Origin: Poecilobothrus nobilitatus
Lineage: Eukaryota > Arthropoda > Insecta > Diptera > Dolichopodidae
Assembly: GCA_947095535.1 (NCBI GenBank)
Contig: OX352773.1
Span: forward strand, 267,708,515-267,772,514
Direction: 5' to 3'
Length of the DNA stretch: 64,000 nt
In this document: positions 23,971 to 36,476 of the stretch, in pieces
Layout: each line of letters starts with the position of its first letter
Position numbering within the stretch: the stretch's first letter is position 1
Notes under the pieces: generated by a model
What the model saw: only the letters and a program-made list of their open reading frames with translations
Told to the model about the DNA's origin: nothing
Database searches by the model: none
Program-made: the position numbers and the translations under genes

Positions 23971-26900
23971 ATTCCCTTTTTCAGTAATACGTAAATAGTT
24001 ATATGTATATGCGGAATTTATATTTTTGAAAGGATTTTGTAGTTGGTTAAGAAACTAGCGTTTAGTCTTTATTATATAAGTATAGCAGCAGAAATTTTAA
24101 ATATATATTTATATTATAACATGCAAAAAAAATTTAATAGTGTCAGTAATGTGGGGGCAGCCCTGTTAATTGGGTAATATACATTTTTTTAACATAATTA
24201 AAACGTTGCATTTAAAATAGTGGTATGTGAAGAGATTTAATGAAACTTTTAAATCATGGGTGTTTTGACTCTGCCCCGAAGAACAGTATTGTGGAAAATG
24301 AAGTAATGAAAAAAATAAAATATAAAATTTTTGAATTTTCCATAAAATTTTAAATTAAATATGTGACTTGTAAATAATTTTATTTTTGAAGTATTGTTGT
24401 AAAAAATTTTTTTGATATTTTAGAAATTTTTTAATAAAAGTAGAAGATAACAACTTATCTATAATTTTGAAGAACACAGAAGAATTAATTCAAAAAGCTA
24501 AGATCTAAACTTTAGGTACTTATGAATCTGAGACAATCAAAACAAGTTATAAGAAGAACACTAGAAAAAGGAAATAAAATAATGATTATATTGACCAACA
24601 AATAAGTACACATTCTAACAAGACTTGAGACTGGATATTTTACAGCGTGTACATTTTTAAGAAGAAAAATTCCTGTACATCTTGCAATTACAACAAATTA
24701 CAGAGCACGAATTAAAAAAGATGCGCAAGACTATATTAAATTTAAAATGTTGATTGAGTTTTTTGTTTTTAATTGTTTATGTAATTTGATTTATTTTGAT
24801 GTTAATTGAATTTTAAGATAGTTTTTAAAATAGAAAACTCATTATTTATAAATAGGTATGTTTTTTATCTTTTGACTTGAAAATATTAAAAGTTTATACA
24901 CAGTATAAATTATTATTTTATGAATTTCTTATCCTTTTTATTGATGAAAATTTAAAAAAGATGTCTTGTCATTTTTTTTTGTACTGTTTTCGTTTTTTTT
25001 TTATTGTTTTTTTTTTTCATTCCAGAAAGTTGTCCTCATTTTCCATTTACTTCTTTTTAAAGTTTTATTAAAAGAAATTATTAAAAAAAAAACAAAAAGA
25101 AAATGTAAAATTATAAAATAAAACAAAAGTTACAAATGAAAGTTTTGTAATGCATACATATATACATACATACATTAAGACCTTAAAATATCTTTTGCGA
25201 AAAAATGTTTGCATTTTCTTTTCTTAATTTTTTTTTATAACTGCAAATCAACCCAAAAAGGATATGATAAATAATATGCATAAGTAATTTTTTCTTTCAC
25301 TATTAGATATGAACATGTTGTGTAATATTGTCGGAAATACAACGGTACTGTTATCCTTTTATGTGACCTGAATTAATATTATGTGTGGTAAATAAAGTGT
25401 ACAGTTTTTTTTGAATTCTTTTTTTGCTTTTTATTTTCATTAATTCTAAAACCCATTCAATTATAAAATAGATTTAAATATGATGTTGGTGTTATTAAAA
25501 AAGGATATGATGATGAAGATGAATTGCACCAGTTTTACTTGTTACAAATTTTTTTTTTTTCCAAATGCGAAGCATGCTAAAAAAGTATTGCTCAGAATGG
25601 TTGTAATCATGAAATGAATTGCAATTTCATCAAAAATGCATTGAAATTTTCTTAGTTTTATAATTTTGTTTTTTTTTTTTTCTTTTTTGTGTATATTTTG
25701 TTTGGTTTTGTTCCCAATAGTGATAGAGGTTATGATGTTGGTAGTGGTAATATTACATATTCACTTTAGATTTGAGATTAAATGAAAAATTCATCAATAT
25801 TTAAGATTTTCATTTTATTTAGCAAAAAAAAAAAAAAATTTTTTTTTTTTACTGAAAATTGAAAAATTTAATGACTTTTTTATTTTTTTATTTTGTTTTG
25901 GTTTTGTTTCTTAGAATGATGCCATGAGGGTGTAATTTAGAAGGGAGTTTATGTCAGGTCATTCTAAATTACTTTTCTTTAGAATGCTTTTTTTTCATTG
26001 AGTACTTATTAAAAAAATAATTAATTGAAAGTTTAGAATAACAGGAATGATTCAGATTCAATTCAGATTCAATCCATTTGATGTAGTCAAATTTTACAGT
26101 AATTTTCAAACAAATTTTTGAAGTTCAGTATTTTTCTGTTTAATGACTTTTGAGTTTTTTACCATCTTTGACGACTATAATTTTACTACAAAGATATAAA
26201 ATATGAATATGAACTTTTAGGCTATTTGATTTTAATTCTGATGCATTATTTTATTGAATCTAAATTTATATATGTAGATAATTATATAATATTATTTTTA
26301 TTTATTTATTAATTTTTTGTTTCAGATGTAATAAACATTTTGTCATATTAAAATGCCCTAATATAAACCTAAAGAAAATTTTATAATAGATTGGATGATA
26401 AGGTATTTTTAAAACACAAATTTTATAAATGGTTTTTTATTTATTTTTTTTCCAGAAAATTTAGTCTTAAATTATAAAATTTCCTTAAAGTCAATTTACA
26501 TTAATTAAAATTCTTTAAAAATATTAATAATAACAACAACTAACATGAATAGCAATAAATATATAAGCTAATTCATAAATAAATCAATCAAATTCATCAC
26601 CTTGAAAATATACAGAAAGAAAAAAAAATATAACAAAAACACAATTCTCTATAGAGTTTCTCTGTTCATAACAAAGGAAAGGATTATTTTAAAGGATCCT
26701 CTTGAACATTGTAATAAGTTTTCCTTTTTTTTTATAAGTATATTACTTAGAAAATATAATTATAAGCTTAATTATACAAAATTTATTATTATGATTTTTT
26801 TTTCTTTTTTTTTTTTGAAAACTCATTGAAAATTTTCCATTCAATTTTGAAAAAAAAAAAAAAAAACCAAGAACCCTTAATCCTTTATTGAAAAATTCAT

Positions 26901-27812
26901 AAAACTAAAATAAAACATACAAACTTACACAAAATAAGTATGAAAAAAATGAACAAAGAATTTTTTTTTTTTATTTAAAATTTTTAAAATATTCTTTTAT
27001 CGTATCTGGCATATATTTTTTATTATTATTATTTTTTTTTCGTTTAATTATAAAGAAAAAATTTTTTTTAGACAGCGAACTGTACAAATTACTTTTTAAA
27101 CCACTGTGTCAGTACGTCCATAATATTATCGTATTGTCATTGTATTCTGCTATTAATTCAACCCATCCCTACATGTATTATACTGTCATGAGATATATTT
27201 GTTCCCGTTATTTTTTATTTTTTCAATAAATATTTACACAATAACAACAACAATAATATTTTATATTACTTAAAAAAGAATCTTGTAATGTTGAAAATCA
27301 CAGTTTTTTTTTTTTTTTTCCTTTTTCTTCTTTAGAATGTTAACTTTAATATAATTATTTTATTAACGTCATATATCTATCTCTTTCTGAGGCATTACGC
27401 ATTGTATTTTTTTGTTTTGGTTGTTAGTTATATATGAGAACGCATGTTAAAATAAAAAAAAAATAAAAAAATAGAAGTAAATTACAAAATGAGTAGCAAA
27501 TTACAACAAGATAACCGTTTTAAATCACCCAACCTTTACTAAGTATTGAATCGAATAACTTGTACAAATATTATTAATCAATTCTATTGAAATAACTATA
27601 TATAGTGATGTATTGTGAAAAAATTGAATTGGTGGGAGGTGATGGCTCTGTTTCATGCTTCAATTTCAAAATAATAAAACCTTGTTATGGTCAATTAAAC
27701 TTTATGACGATCAATATTTTCGGTAAATTATTTAAAAAAAAAAAAAAAAAAAACATAAAACAACAAGAATAAAAATAAATAATAGTGAAAGAAAAAATTA
27801 TATCCTGCAGCT

Positions 27813-27959
27813 AGGCATAGTCACCATCATCAGTCCTATACATATGTATGTATGTATGTATATAAAATACAAAATAGAAATTTGTATTTAGCTATTGGGA
27901 ATGAATTTAAGTAATTGGTTATAATTTATATAAAAGAGGCATAGTCACCATCATCAGTC
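27813..27959. repeat. Pair of perfect 23-bp direct repeats
   Basis: AGGCATAGTCACCATCATCA plus GTC occurs at 27813-27835 and again at 27937-27959, separated by 101 bp that include a short TGTA microsatellite (27845-27861). The match is exact in otherwise unrelated AT-rich flanks. Confidence 0.85.
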
Positions 27960-30900
27960 TTGTTGTTAAAATGTTCAAGAATTGTTATTAAAATATTCAA
28001 CCTAATAACAATGATGATTATGGTTACATGCGTATTCCTATATGAACGCATTCATTTGCAATAATAAATTTATTTGTAATGATAGTATTTTTTTTATTAT
28101 ACATTAGGATTTGGTTTTGTAAGCTTATTATTCGTATTAGAAAATAAGAATGATAAAAATACATAATGATATTCATAGATGTACAGTGTACTTTACATTG
28201 CGATATCGCAAGCGTATCGATTTATTTGAACTATTTATAAAAATGATTTCTAAACAGAATACGTGAACTTCAGTCTATCTTTCAAAAATAATATTATAAA
28301 AATAACTTAAATGATTCAAACCTTTTCTTTCTTATCTTATTAAAAAAATAACTCTACTCTTTATATTATAATCTACTATTATAATTCAGAGTTAGTAAAT
28401 AAGTGAACTCAAATGCGTCACTCAACTCAAAACTCAATTCAAATGATGAGGTGTCTCATATTTTGAGCAATAAAAATATTAGCTCACATGTTGAGCTAAT
28501 TCAAATGTATCGGGTAACTGAAATTTGAGCTTGATACCGTTAGAAAGAAAGATGTATCTTTAAATCATTTCAATACAATCTAAGTGGCTTCTAAACTTAG
28601 TCAAGCATTTCTGTCTGTTTTAAATGTTTTATGTATCGTCATTCATCGTCATTTATGTATTATATATAAGTGTATTTGTAAAATGTATGTTTAGATTTTA
28701 TTGCGAATGTAAATGATGGAAAATATAAATAAATCGTGTCATTGTGTAGTTTTTGATGAAAATTAAAAAAAATTATAAAACAACTTTAAGCATATTTTTC
28801 TCTTTTTTATCCACCATGATACCACCATGATTCAGAACTGTTTCTAATTATTTCATCTGATTTTTTATCATTATTTCTCCTTTAATTATAGATTCCGCTT
28901 ATTCTTTTTAATTCTGGAATTGTTGTAAGTTTTATCTTATTATATTTAAATGTATTATATTTCAGTAAAAATTGATGTCACATGTACGAACTCCACTTAT
29001 CTTAAAACTATCATAGTCACTAACCTTTTATACAAAATTATCAAAAAATAAAATGTAACACCAAAGAAAACCAACAATTAGTTTGATTATCAGTCGATAC
29101 ATTATGTTTTAATTAATTTTCTGAATGTTTCTTTTTGTAATAGAATATAATATTATATTCATGTAGAATTTTTTTTTTTTACAGTTCGTACAAAATCCAC
29201 AAACCCAACTATACAGATAACCCACATTTATAAATTTTCGATGATTTTTCCTGAAAAAAATACAATTTTTCAAAAGTAAAATTTTAAATGATAAAAAAAA
29301 AAAAATTCGTTAAAATATGAAATCAATAAAATATAAATGAATTAATTATCACAATTTGGAACAAAATCATAATTCCCTAGAACTGCAATGTAATAAAATA
29401 TGAAAATATAAATTAATTTCAGAAATAACAGAACTGTCCCGAAAATCAGTATGTTTTCATTTATTACGGGCGAAAAAACTGGACGTAAAGAATGAAAAAT
29501 AGACGCGAGAAAAGAAAAAATTGATTTTTAAAAGTAACTAAAAGATATTTAAAATTTTAAATATTTTCCAGTTATATTATTTGGAATGGTCATCTTTAAT
29601 TTTATCAATGCTGAAACTGTCTTTTTAAATTTATAAAAAATCCCAGAACACGTTTTTTTCTTAAATAATGGTTTTACAGTAGTGCTATAAATTTTTTATG
29701 GTTCTGTTTAGTTTTAGTATTCTGATGTTATATGTATATTTAATTGCTATTCCGAAATCGAAAATGAAAAGAAAGCGTAAAAGAAATTTATTGACAGTCA
29801 TTACTTCCCAAAAAAAAAATAAAAATAAAAAAAATCTTTCGCGAAAATTATTAAAATCCTTCCTAACCTCTTCGAATTTAATTTCCAGGAATAACGGTAA
29901 TAGAAAATTTTGTTCTTAATTTACTATTCTTAAATCAAACTTCAAATGGAACAAAAAATTATTACATTAAATTGTGAAATGCTGTGAGATGGAAGTTATA
30001 ATCATAGATATGAAACTGAGTTTTTTCTATGTTTCTGAGAATAATGAAAAAGAATGGAAGAAAAAATAAAAAAAAAAAACGTAATATTGCCGTTAGGAAA
30101 TGAATTAATATAATTCAAATGAAATTTTCACTATAAAAATCCAATAATTGCGAATTACTTGTACTCTATATTAAAACTATATGAAAATAGAGAAGGACAT
30201 CTCATGAAAAATAGATACAACCAATCATAATAAATCGAAAGGTTCTTGACTAGATAATCAAGAGATGTCAGAAGGTTATGACAAAGTAATTTATTAGGAT
30301 GTTAGAAATTCATTTTTTTTTTTTTATTTATCATATTGTATTTTCTGTACAATATTCCGCAGGGTAATATCTATAAATATAAGTATATACTAATACTATT
30401 TAATGCATTTATGTATTTGACGTTAACAATCCAATGTATGGTTTATACCCTTATATATGTGTAAGTTTGTTTTGTGTTTATATTTTAGTAATATTCATAA
30501 ATTTTATAAATGATTTTAAAAACATTTATCTATGGATAAAGATTAAAAAGCAAAAAAAAGAAAGAAAATTGCCTGAAGATATCGGAGTATGTACTATTTG
30601 TAAATGTGAGGAAAAATTAAACCATAGATTTTGTTTTAAAGTTGAATTTCGTTTTTGTTTTATGACAGTTCTTTTTTTTTTTCACGGGATGAAAATGGTG
30701 AAGAAAGGAAGGAAATATAATCAATGAAAATAAAATTTTCTTTTATTTTTTTTTTATTATTTGTTTTTTTTTTTTTTCTGTTACTATATAGTAAAGTGTG
30801 TTGTGGATTATTAAATATTAAATATGATAAAATAATTTGTTGAAAAAAATTAAATAAAAGTAGAGTAATATTAAATATTAATACAAAAACGAAAAGTAAT

Positions 30901-31554
30901 TTTAGGGGGCATTAAATATTAAGTGATATTATGATTTATGAAGAAATAAAATTAAGTTGATTTTAAGTAAAATATATAATAAAAAAATTTATATATAAAT
31001 TTATAATAAAAATAAGTGGGGATTGAGAAGTTGTTGATTGGTCAATGAAAATTAAATGTTTATTAAATTATTGTTTTTTGTTTTTTTTTGTCGACTTTTA
31101 TATGAATTAGATAAGTATTAACTTATTTTAATGTTTTTTTTTTTTTTATTATTTATATGTATATGTATAAGATCTATAAAATTAAGATTAATTTTATTAT
31201 ATTATGTATATCTATTGATTCAAGTATATTAAATTTAAAATTTTTATTAATTGAAAAAAGATATAAAATAATTTGTAAATGATTGTTAATAAAAAGACAA
31301 ATTTCAAGAAAATAACTTTATTCAAGGACTTTGTTATTTATCCTTAATAATTTTTGAAAATTTCCACAAAATGATATTTTTTTTTAAATGAATAATCTAT
31401 TCTCATCGCATACAAATTAAGTAAAATTATAAAAACTCTTGCCATTATAATTTGAATATAATTGTTAAATTATATAAATAGACTTATATTTATAACATTG
31501 GGTCTCACGGGAAATTTGAAATATTGAATATCCTTTTTCTTTTAGTAATTATTT

Positions 31555-31825
31555 ATTTATTTACTTATTTTAATATTACAAATCACATAGGATTGTAGAA
31601 TATTACTAAAAACATCATTTACTAAGGTTATTATAGATTAAATACTACTCTATATTAATTTATATATTGTAATATTTACATATTTTGTTCAAGTATTATA
31701 CACTATGTATTTAGTCGTAAGATGAATTATTTTTTCAGTAATTTTCTTATCAATTCAAAAAACGTTACCTGTGTAAGATTTGAAATTTGAACCCGTACTC
31801 TAGACTCAGTTAATAAACAACGTAT
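31555..31825 (-). mobile_element. Degenerate tRNA-like SINE, second of a tandem pair
   Basis: It shows the same layout as the neighbour at 31826-32107: a (TTTA)n tract, a block like ATATTGTAATATTTACATAT, TTTAGTCGTAAGATG, a decayed B box (TTTGAACCCGTACTC on plus) and the closing AATAAACAACG. It has lost the clear A box. The two copies lie head to tail, each beginning on plus with ATTTATTTATTTA and ending in AAACAACG. Confidence 0.55.
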
Positions 31826-32107
31826 TTATTTATTTATTTATATTAACATTACATACATAAATGTAATCCAATATTATTGAACCATCGGCTACCAAGGCCA
31901 TTATAGGTTTTTATACTATTATTAAATTATATACTAATATTATTTATTTTGTTTATATTATATACTTATATATTTACATTATATTTGGTCGTAAGAGGGG
32001 TATATATAAAGAAAAAAACACTTACGACTTGTGCGGGGATCGAACCCATCATCTTTCGGTTAATACGCCACACGTCTACCCACCAGGCTACCGAAGCCCC
32101 CTTAAAC
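31826..32107 (-). mobile_element. tRNA-like SINE, subfamily with GGTTCGATCCC box
   Basis: Minus strand reads GGGGCTTCGGTAGCCTGGTG with GGTGGGTAGACGTG (A-box-like), then ATGGGTTCGATCCCCGCAC (perfect B-box-like), GTCGTAAGTG, and later CCTCTTACGACC that can pair with it. The tail is (TAAA)n. It shares the CTTCGG/CTCGG head, the A box and the GTCGTAAG hairpin with the SINEs at 1071, 4924 and 9643 but has a different 3' body, so it is a related subfamily. Plus-strand ORFs through it are not genes. Confidence 0.7.
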
Positions 32108-32367
32108 AACGTCTTAACCTTACATTTTAGTATTCTGTATAATATTGCATAGTTTTAGGGTAGGGTATATCACTGTCAAAATTTAAATTTTGAGAAATTC
32201 CCAAACTAATTTTTCATTAAATGTCAATACTATAAAAATTTTACAAGTATTGTCATTAAAAATTTCAAATTAGTGAACTATTTCGGATTTAAAATATAAA
32301 TTGTAATTTTATTTAAAATTTTAATTTAATTTTATTCTGCAAATAAAATATCAATTCATTTACTAAC

Positions 32368-32565
32368 CTCATCAAAACGTTTTTGCAAACTTTTTATTGT
32401 TAATTTCGATGTATTTGATTGTTGCTGAGTTTGGGACTGTGGTGGCTGCTGTTGTTGCTGTTGTTGTTGCTGTTGTGTCTGCAACTGTTGTGTTGGTTGA
32501 TGTAATGTACCAGTTTCTGTCTGAATTTCTAATATCACATGCTTAAAATACTCGATGGGAGGCAC
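32368..32565 (-). CDS. Internal exon 3: RasGEF domain with a glutamine-rich insertion
   Basis: Exon of 198 bp (66 codons, phase 0 at both ends), acceptor TTTAATAG|GTGCCT and donor GAG|GTTAGT. It begins VPPIEYFKHVILEI, continuing the helix from the previous exon, and ends TSKLTIKSLQKRFDE, which resembles the 'F..VS.WV' helix of RasGEF domains. Between these two structured pieces lies about 28 residues of Q/P/T-rich sequence with ten consecutive Q encoded by mixed CAA/CAG codons. The insertion therefore sits inside the catalytic fold, probably in a surface loop between early helices. The next exon opens VVCWVYH, giving RFDE-VVCWV across the junction. Confidence 0.85.
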
Positions 32566-32679
32566 CTATTAAACAAAAAAAAAAAACAACAAAATAATTA
32601 AAAATAGAGAATAGAAAAGAAAAGCAATGAAAGCTGCGCACTTAAATGTTATTAGTTATGATTTTGTAAAATAAATTAC
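32566..32679 (-). other. Short intron between exons 2 and 3
   Basis: A 114-bp intron with donor GTAATT and acceptor AATAG. Both flanking exons are in phase 0, and in-frame stop codons appear immediately after the donor, so it cannot be read through. It is the only short intron seen in this gene; the others are at least 25 kb. Confidence 0.85.
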
Positions 32680-32900
32680 CTGGTAAAATAATTGATATTC
32701 GGCATCCGTTAAACGTAGAGCAACTTCTTCGGGAAAGTGTAATACACTTTGAAGTTCCTCTAAATCTCCCGGATGTGAAGGTAAAGGATTTACTGTGGTC
32801 GTGCCACTGCTGCTTATATTACTAATACCACTAGCAACACCAGTAGTGTTGCTACTACCACCAACAACATTACTTGCTGCTGATGATGAACGAAAATTAG
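32680..32900 (-). CDS. Internal exon 2: start of the RasGEF (CDC25-homology) domain
   Basis: Exon of 221 bp with acceptor TTTTTTTGCAG and donor CAG|GTAATT. It takes the single G left by the previous exon and translates as ANFRSSSAASNVV and onward. The first two thirds are S/G/T/N-rich linker. The last 28 residues (LEELQSVLHFPEEVALRL, then TDAEYQLFYQ) look like the first helix of a RasGEF domain, where family members show a pattern of the type 'the protein is in/with hydrophobic-A..LT..E..LF..V'. It ends in phase 0, only 114 bp before the next exon. The residue composition change from disordered to amphipathic is directly visible. The family assignment rests mainly on the exon at 7375-7230. 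Confidence 0.85.
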
Positions 32901-34179
32901 CTGCAAAAAAATTCAAGAAAAAAAAAATGTATATTAAATAAAATAATTGTATTGGACGTTAAATGAAAAATGACATATTAAATGAATTGTTGAGTTTTGT
33001 TATAAAAAATTAAATTGAGATTTTAATTAATAAAAAAATTCTTTTCAAAATTAAAATTACCTTTAAAATTCTCACAGTTAAAATGTAGTCATTTAATACA
33101 CCTTTAAAATAATTCATCTAAATTTATCAATAAAATATTTGCATTTGCTTGGCACAATATTATAAGGCACCATGAGACATTCAAAATATATATTTTGCAT
33201 AATTTAAGGGACAAGAGAATAACATTTCATTCTATAGATGACAGTCATTTACTAGTAAGTTTCAACTTTATTATATTTACCAAATAAATCGAATTTTTAA
33301 AACTATTTATTGTAGAAAAGACAATATTTAATTACTTTCAATGAATTAATTTTAAATTACATATTAAAGCATATTAAAGCAATTATAGGAAACTGAAAAT
33401 TAAATAAAATTCTATCTAAGTTGGAGTTTAATAATCAACTAATGATAATAACATACATGTATAAATATTGAAATGTACGTAACCAACAGATTTATTTGGA
33501 TTTAAATGTTGTGATTAAGTCCCATTTTCTTTAAAAGAAAATAAAACAAAAGTAGAAAAATGAAGCATTTGAGAAAGTGAAAAGTAATAGAATTTTTTAA
33601 AGTATTGAAACTTGAGAACAGTCGTCTCTTTTTTCTTTTCTGAGTTTTAATTCTCTTGAGGAGACTACAGAATTTTAAAAGGGAACTATAAGGGTAAACT
33701 ATGTGTAATAAATATATTGTACGAAATAAAGTTTTATTGGCAAACTGTATGGTAATGTAGGAATAGCAATTTATGGCATAAAATAACGGCAATAAAGGCA
33801 TACATACATAATGTATTTCTAATATTTTTATACACAGTATCCTTAAAATTAGATTTACAATACAAAAACATAAAAGAAATATTTGACATCTCTTCTTAGA
33901 GATAAGAGCCATTAAATAATTTTGTTTTTTTATTCAGTGTTTGCAGAAGAATAATATAAAATAATTTCAAAAATTTCGAAAGGGTTAAACAATTCTCACT
34001 GAGTATCGATCACGACCACTATCAATGACGAAATTCGCTTCGCTCAACTATTTATCGTCAAATAAAACAGAGCGAAACTAAAGAGAACAAGGCAAAATGA
34101 AAAACAACGGTTATTAAAGGCGCATATACATTTTGTTCGAATTTTAAATATAAGAATAATTGTGAAAAAATTATGAGAC

Positions 34180-34640
34180 ACTTTCTTCAATTTTAAGAAA
34201 ACCCTATATAACGATGAAGTAACTAAAAATTATAGTGTTGAAGCTTTAACTTTTGGGTTTTGTTTTGAAAATAATTGAATAGTTGCCAAAGTTACAGGTA
34301 TCAAAAAATCACAAAATTTAAATCGTTGACCTCTAATAGTTACTAAAGAGAGGAAGGTAAGAAAATATTTTGAAAGGTAATTTATGCTAACTCTGAAACA
34401 TCTTTCTTTTCTCTAAAAGAAAAAAAAAAAGTTTTAACTAAAATTGTGCCGGAGTTATTGAAGGAAGCAAAATCTTGCAAAATTTTGTCTTCGAATAACG
34501 TTGGAAGCAAATACTTAAAGGGTAAAGAAAAATTCTGTCGTTTGGCGTTAGATTGAAAAATGTTAAGTAAAATCTGATATGTACATATTTAAAAATAGGG
34601 CTTTTAAAAATTTTGAGGGGTTGTAGCTTCGGCCACAATT
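34180..34640 (-). mobile_element. Diverged DINE/HINE-like fragment
   Basis: Shares with 47240-47850 and 9390-10195, in order, CGGAGTTATTGAAGGAAGCA, AAATTTTGTCTTCGAATAAC, GTCGTTTGGCGTTAG, TTAAAAATAGGGCTTTT and GAGGGGTTGTAGCTTC. The copy stops before the GGAC microsatellite. A further shared segment (GAGCGAAACTAAAGAG near 34069; compare GAGCGAAATTAAAGAG near 46948) suggests the element began further left. Confidence 0.6.
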
Positions 34641-36476
34641 GTAAGTAAATACATAAGAATAAAAATGTTTTAATTTTATAGTCGTGAATTTTTTCTTCAA
34701 ATGAATTAAAACAAGAATGTAAATTTACATTATTTATAATAGAAGAAGGCTATTAAATTAGTTTGTATGGTAAAATTTTGATTTTTTGATACTAAATTTG
34801 ATTTTTTCCACTTTTTACTAATTATAACTAAATAATCTAACTTTTATATTATATATTTTTTTTAATCTGTATGTATTTAAAAGTTATTTGAATAATTTTT
34901 GTTACTAATTCGTTTTATAAAAAAAAAAAAACGAAAAGAAATTGATTGCAATTAATTAAAAGATTTTTATTTTTCTTTCTAGGAATTTTTCATAGTTGTT
35001 TTCATTCTTTTATTTAAGGTGTTAGACAAAAGATTCTTTCCTTTTAATTTAATTGATTCATTTGTTATTTAATTAAATTTATGACAAAATAATTATGCGT
35101 ATGTGTTGTAATCGTTTTTCCAGAATTTTATATTACTTTGAAAAAATATACAAGACCATCTACAAAATCAATGGTTAAAAAATTTATTAGTCAATAATCA
35201 AGATCTACTAATTATAATACATTAGTTTCCAGAAAGATATGTAAGTATATTGTAATATAAAATTGATTTTAGTTCCTTTTTAAAGCGGGGTAATAATGCC
35301 GAAATCGTATTTTTTTTTAAATTTGGTCTTATTACCGCTTTGAAGAAGAAATAAATTCGAATTGGCATTATTTCCATTTTTCGGTTTTGTATTCATGGTG
35401 TTTATATCAGAAAAGTTTTTGTTTTTCGAAGATTTAAATACATGTCTGGGTTCGGGTTGGATTAATATATTTATAGGGATATAACTCTTACTTTTTTCCA
35501 GAAGTGTTAAGTAAAATAAATTGAAGTAAAGTATAAACATTTTATGTTAAATTTTCTGTAAACGGCGTTATATGATCTTCTTTTAAAGAAAGCCATAAAA
35601 TAATTACGTGGAATTTTATGATTGTTTACAAAATCAGCAGGATTATTCTTATTTTCCAAAAAATTTGACTTTCCTTGACGAAAAGGAAATAAAACTGATT
35701 TAACCTTATTTTTTGGGGCATTATTTTAGCAACCTTATTTTTTGGGGCAAAATTTTTTATAGTTGGTTTTTATTGCAAGATGGATATTTCCAAATGTATA
35801 TGTTATCTGCTTGGTAAGATTATTTTATTATTTAGTATGGTTAAAGTCCGATATTTTGGAAATTAGGCTCGTATACGAAAAGTTTGTTTATGTTTACGTT
35901 TTCAATGAATTTAATTGATTAGTTATTTTGTTTTCATTGTAAATATAAGTATAAAAAATTTATTGGTTCATAATATTAGGTTTTCGTGTAATTAATGTTC
36001 AAAATTCTAGGGTAAAAAAATAAAAAAAAAAACAGTTTTTGTTAATTTATAAATTGAAAGGACAATTTCAGATGTTCACACTAACTAAAGGTTTTTGTTT
36101 TTGTCTTAAATTAGTTGTGCTATAGCTTTTTTCCAAGGTAATGGAATCTTTAGGGAATTTTTTTATTCCTTCTGTTAATTTATTGTTATAATAACGTAAA
36201 AATAGTAAATATCAAGGCTTTCAATTGTAATGGGGTAAAAGAAATATATTACTATTTGTAGAATTTAGTCAGATAATGAGCCTTGTTACAGATTTTGGCC
36301 AATTAAAATCAGAAGAATTAGAAATTCAATGGTATGTCAAAGTAAGGTAATAAAACAAAATTTCTAACAAAATACCCAAAAATCAAATTACAAAGCAAAT
36401 ATAAATTGTTGAATGACTTTGCGCCAAATTATTTTTATTTTGGTTAATTTTATAAATTAAGAGTTTCATTTAAATA

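Larger units (their letters stand above)
7376..32367 (-). other. Intron of about 25 kb splitting the RasGEF domain
   Basis: Bounded by the donor GTTAGT at 32367 and the acceptor TTATAG at 7376. It contains the DINE-like copy with nested SINE (9390-10195), an inverted-repeat element at 10657, the 142-bp tandem-repeat element at 12652, an inverted-repeat element at 21711, possible LINE debris at 18232 and 21160, and a SINE pair at 31555-32107. Other stretches (13857-18000, 24200-27780, 28000-31500) are plain AT-rich DNA with poly-A/T tracts in which I see no gene. Confidence 0.8.

Noticed and set aside
23134..30727. Several K/N/F-rich ORFs of 61-97 codons
   Set aside because: Lysine, asparagine and phenylalanine runs are translated poly-A/T tracts.
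31949..32152. 67-codon plus-strand ORF with TTCAGIEPIIFRLIRHT
   Set aside because: It is the reverse strand of a tRNA-like SINE.
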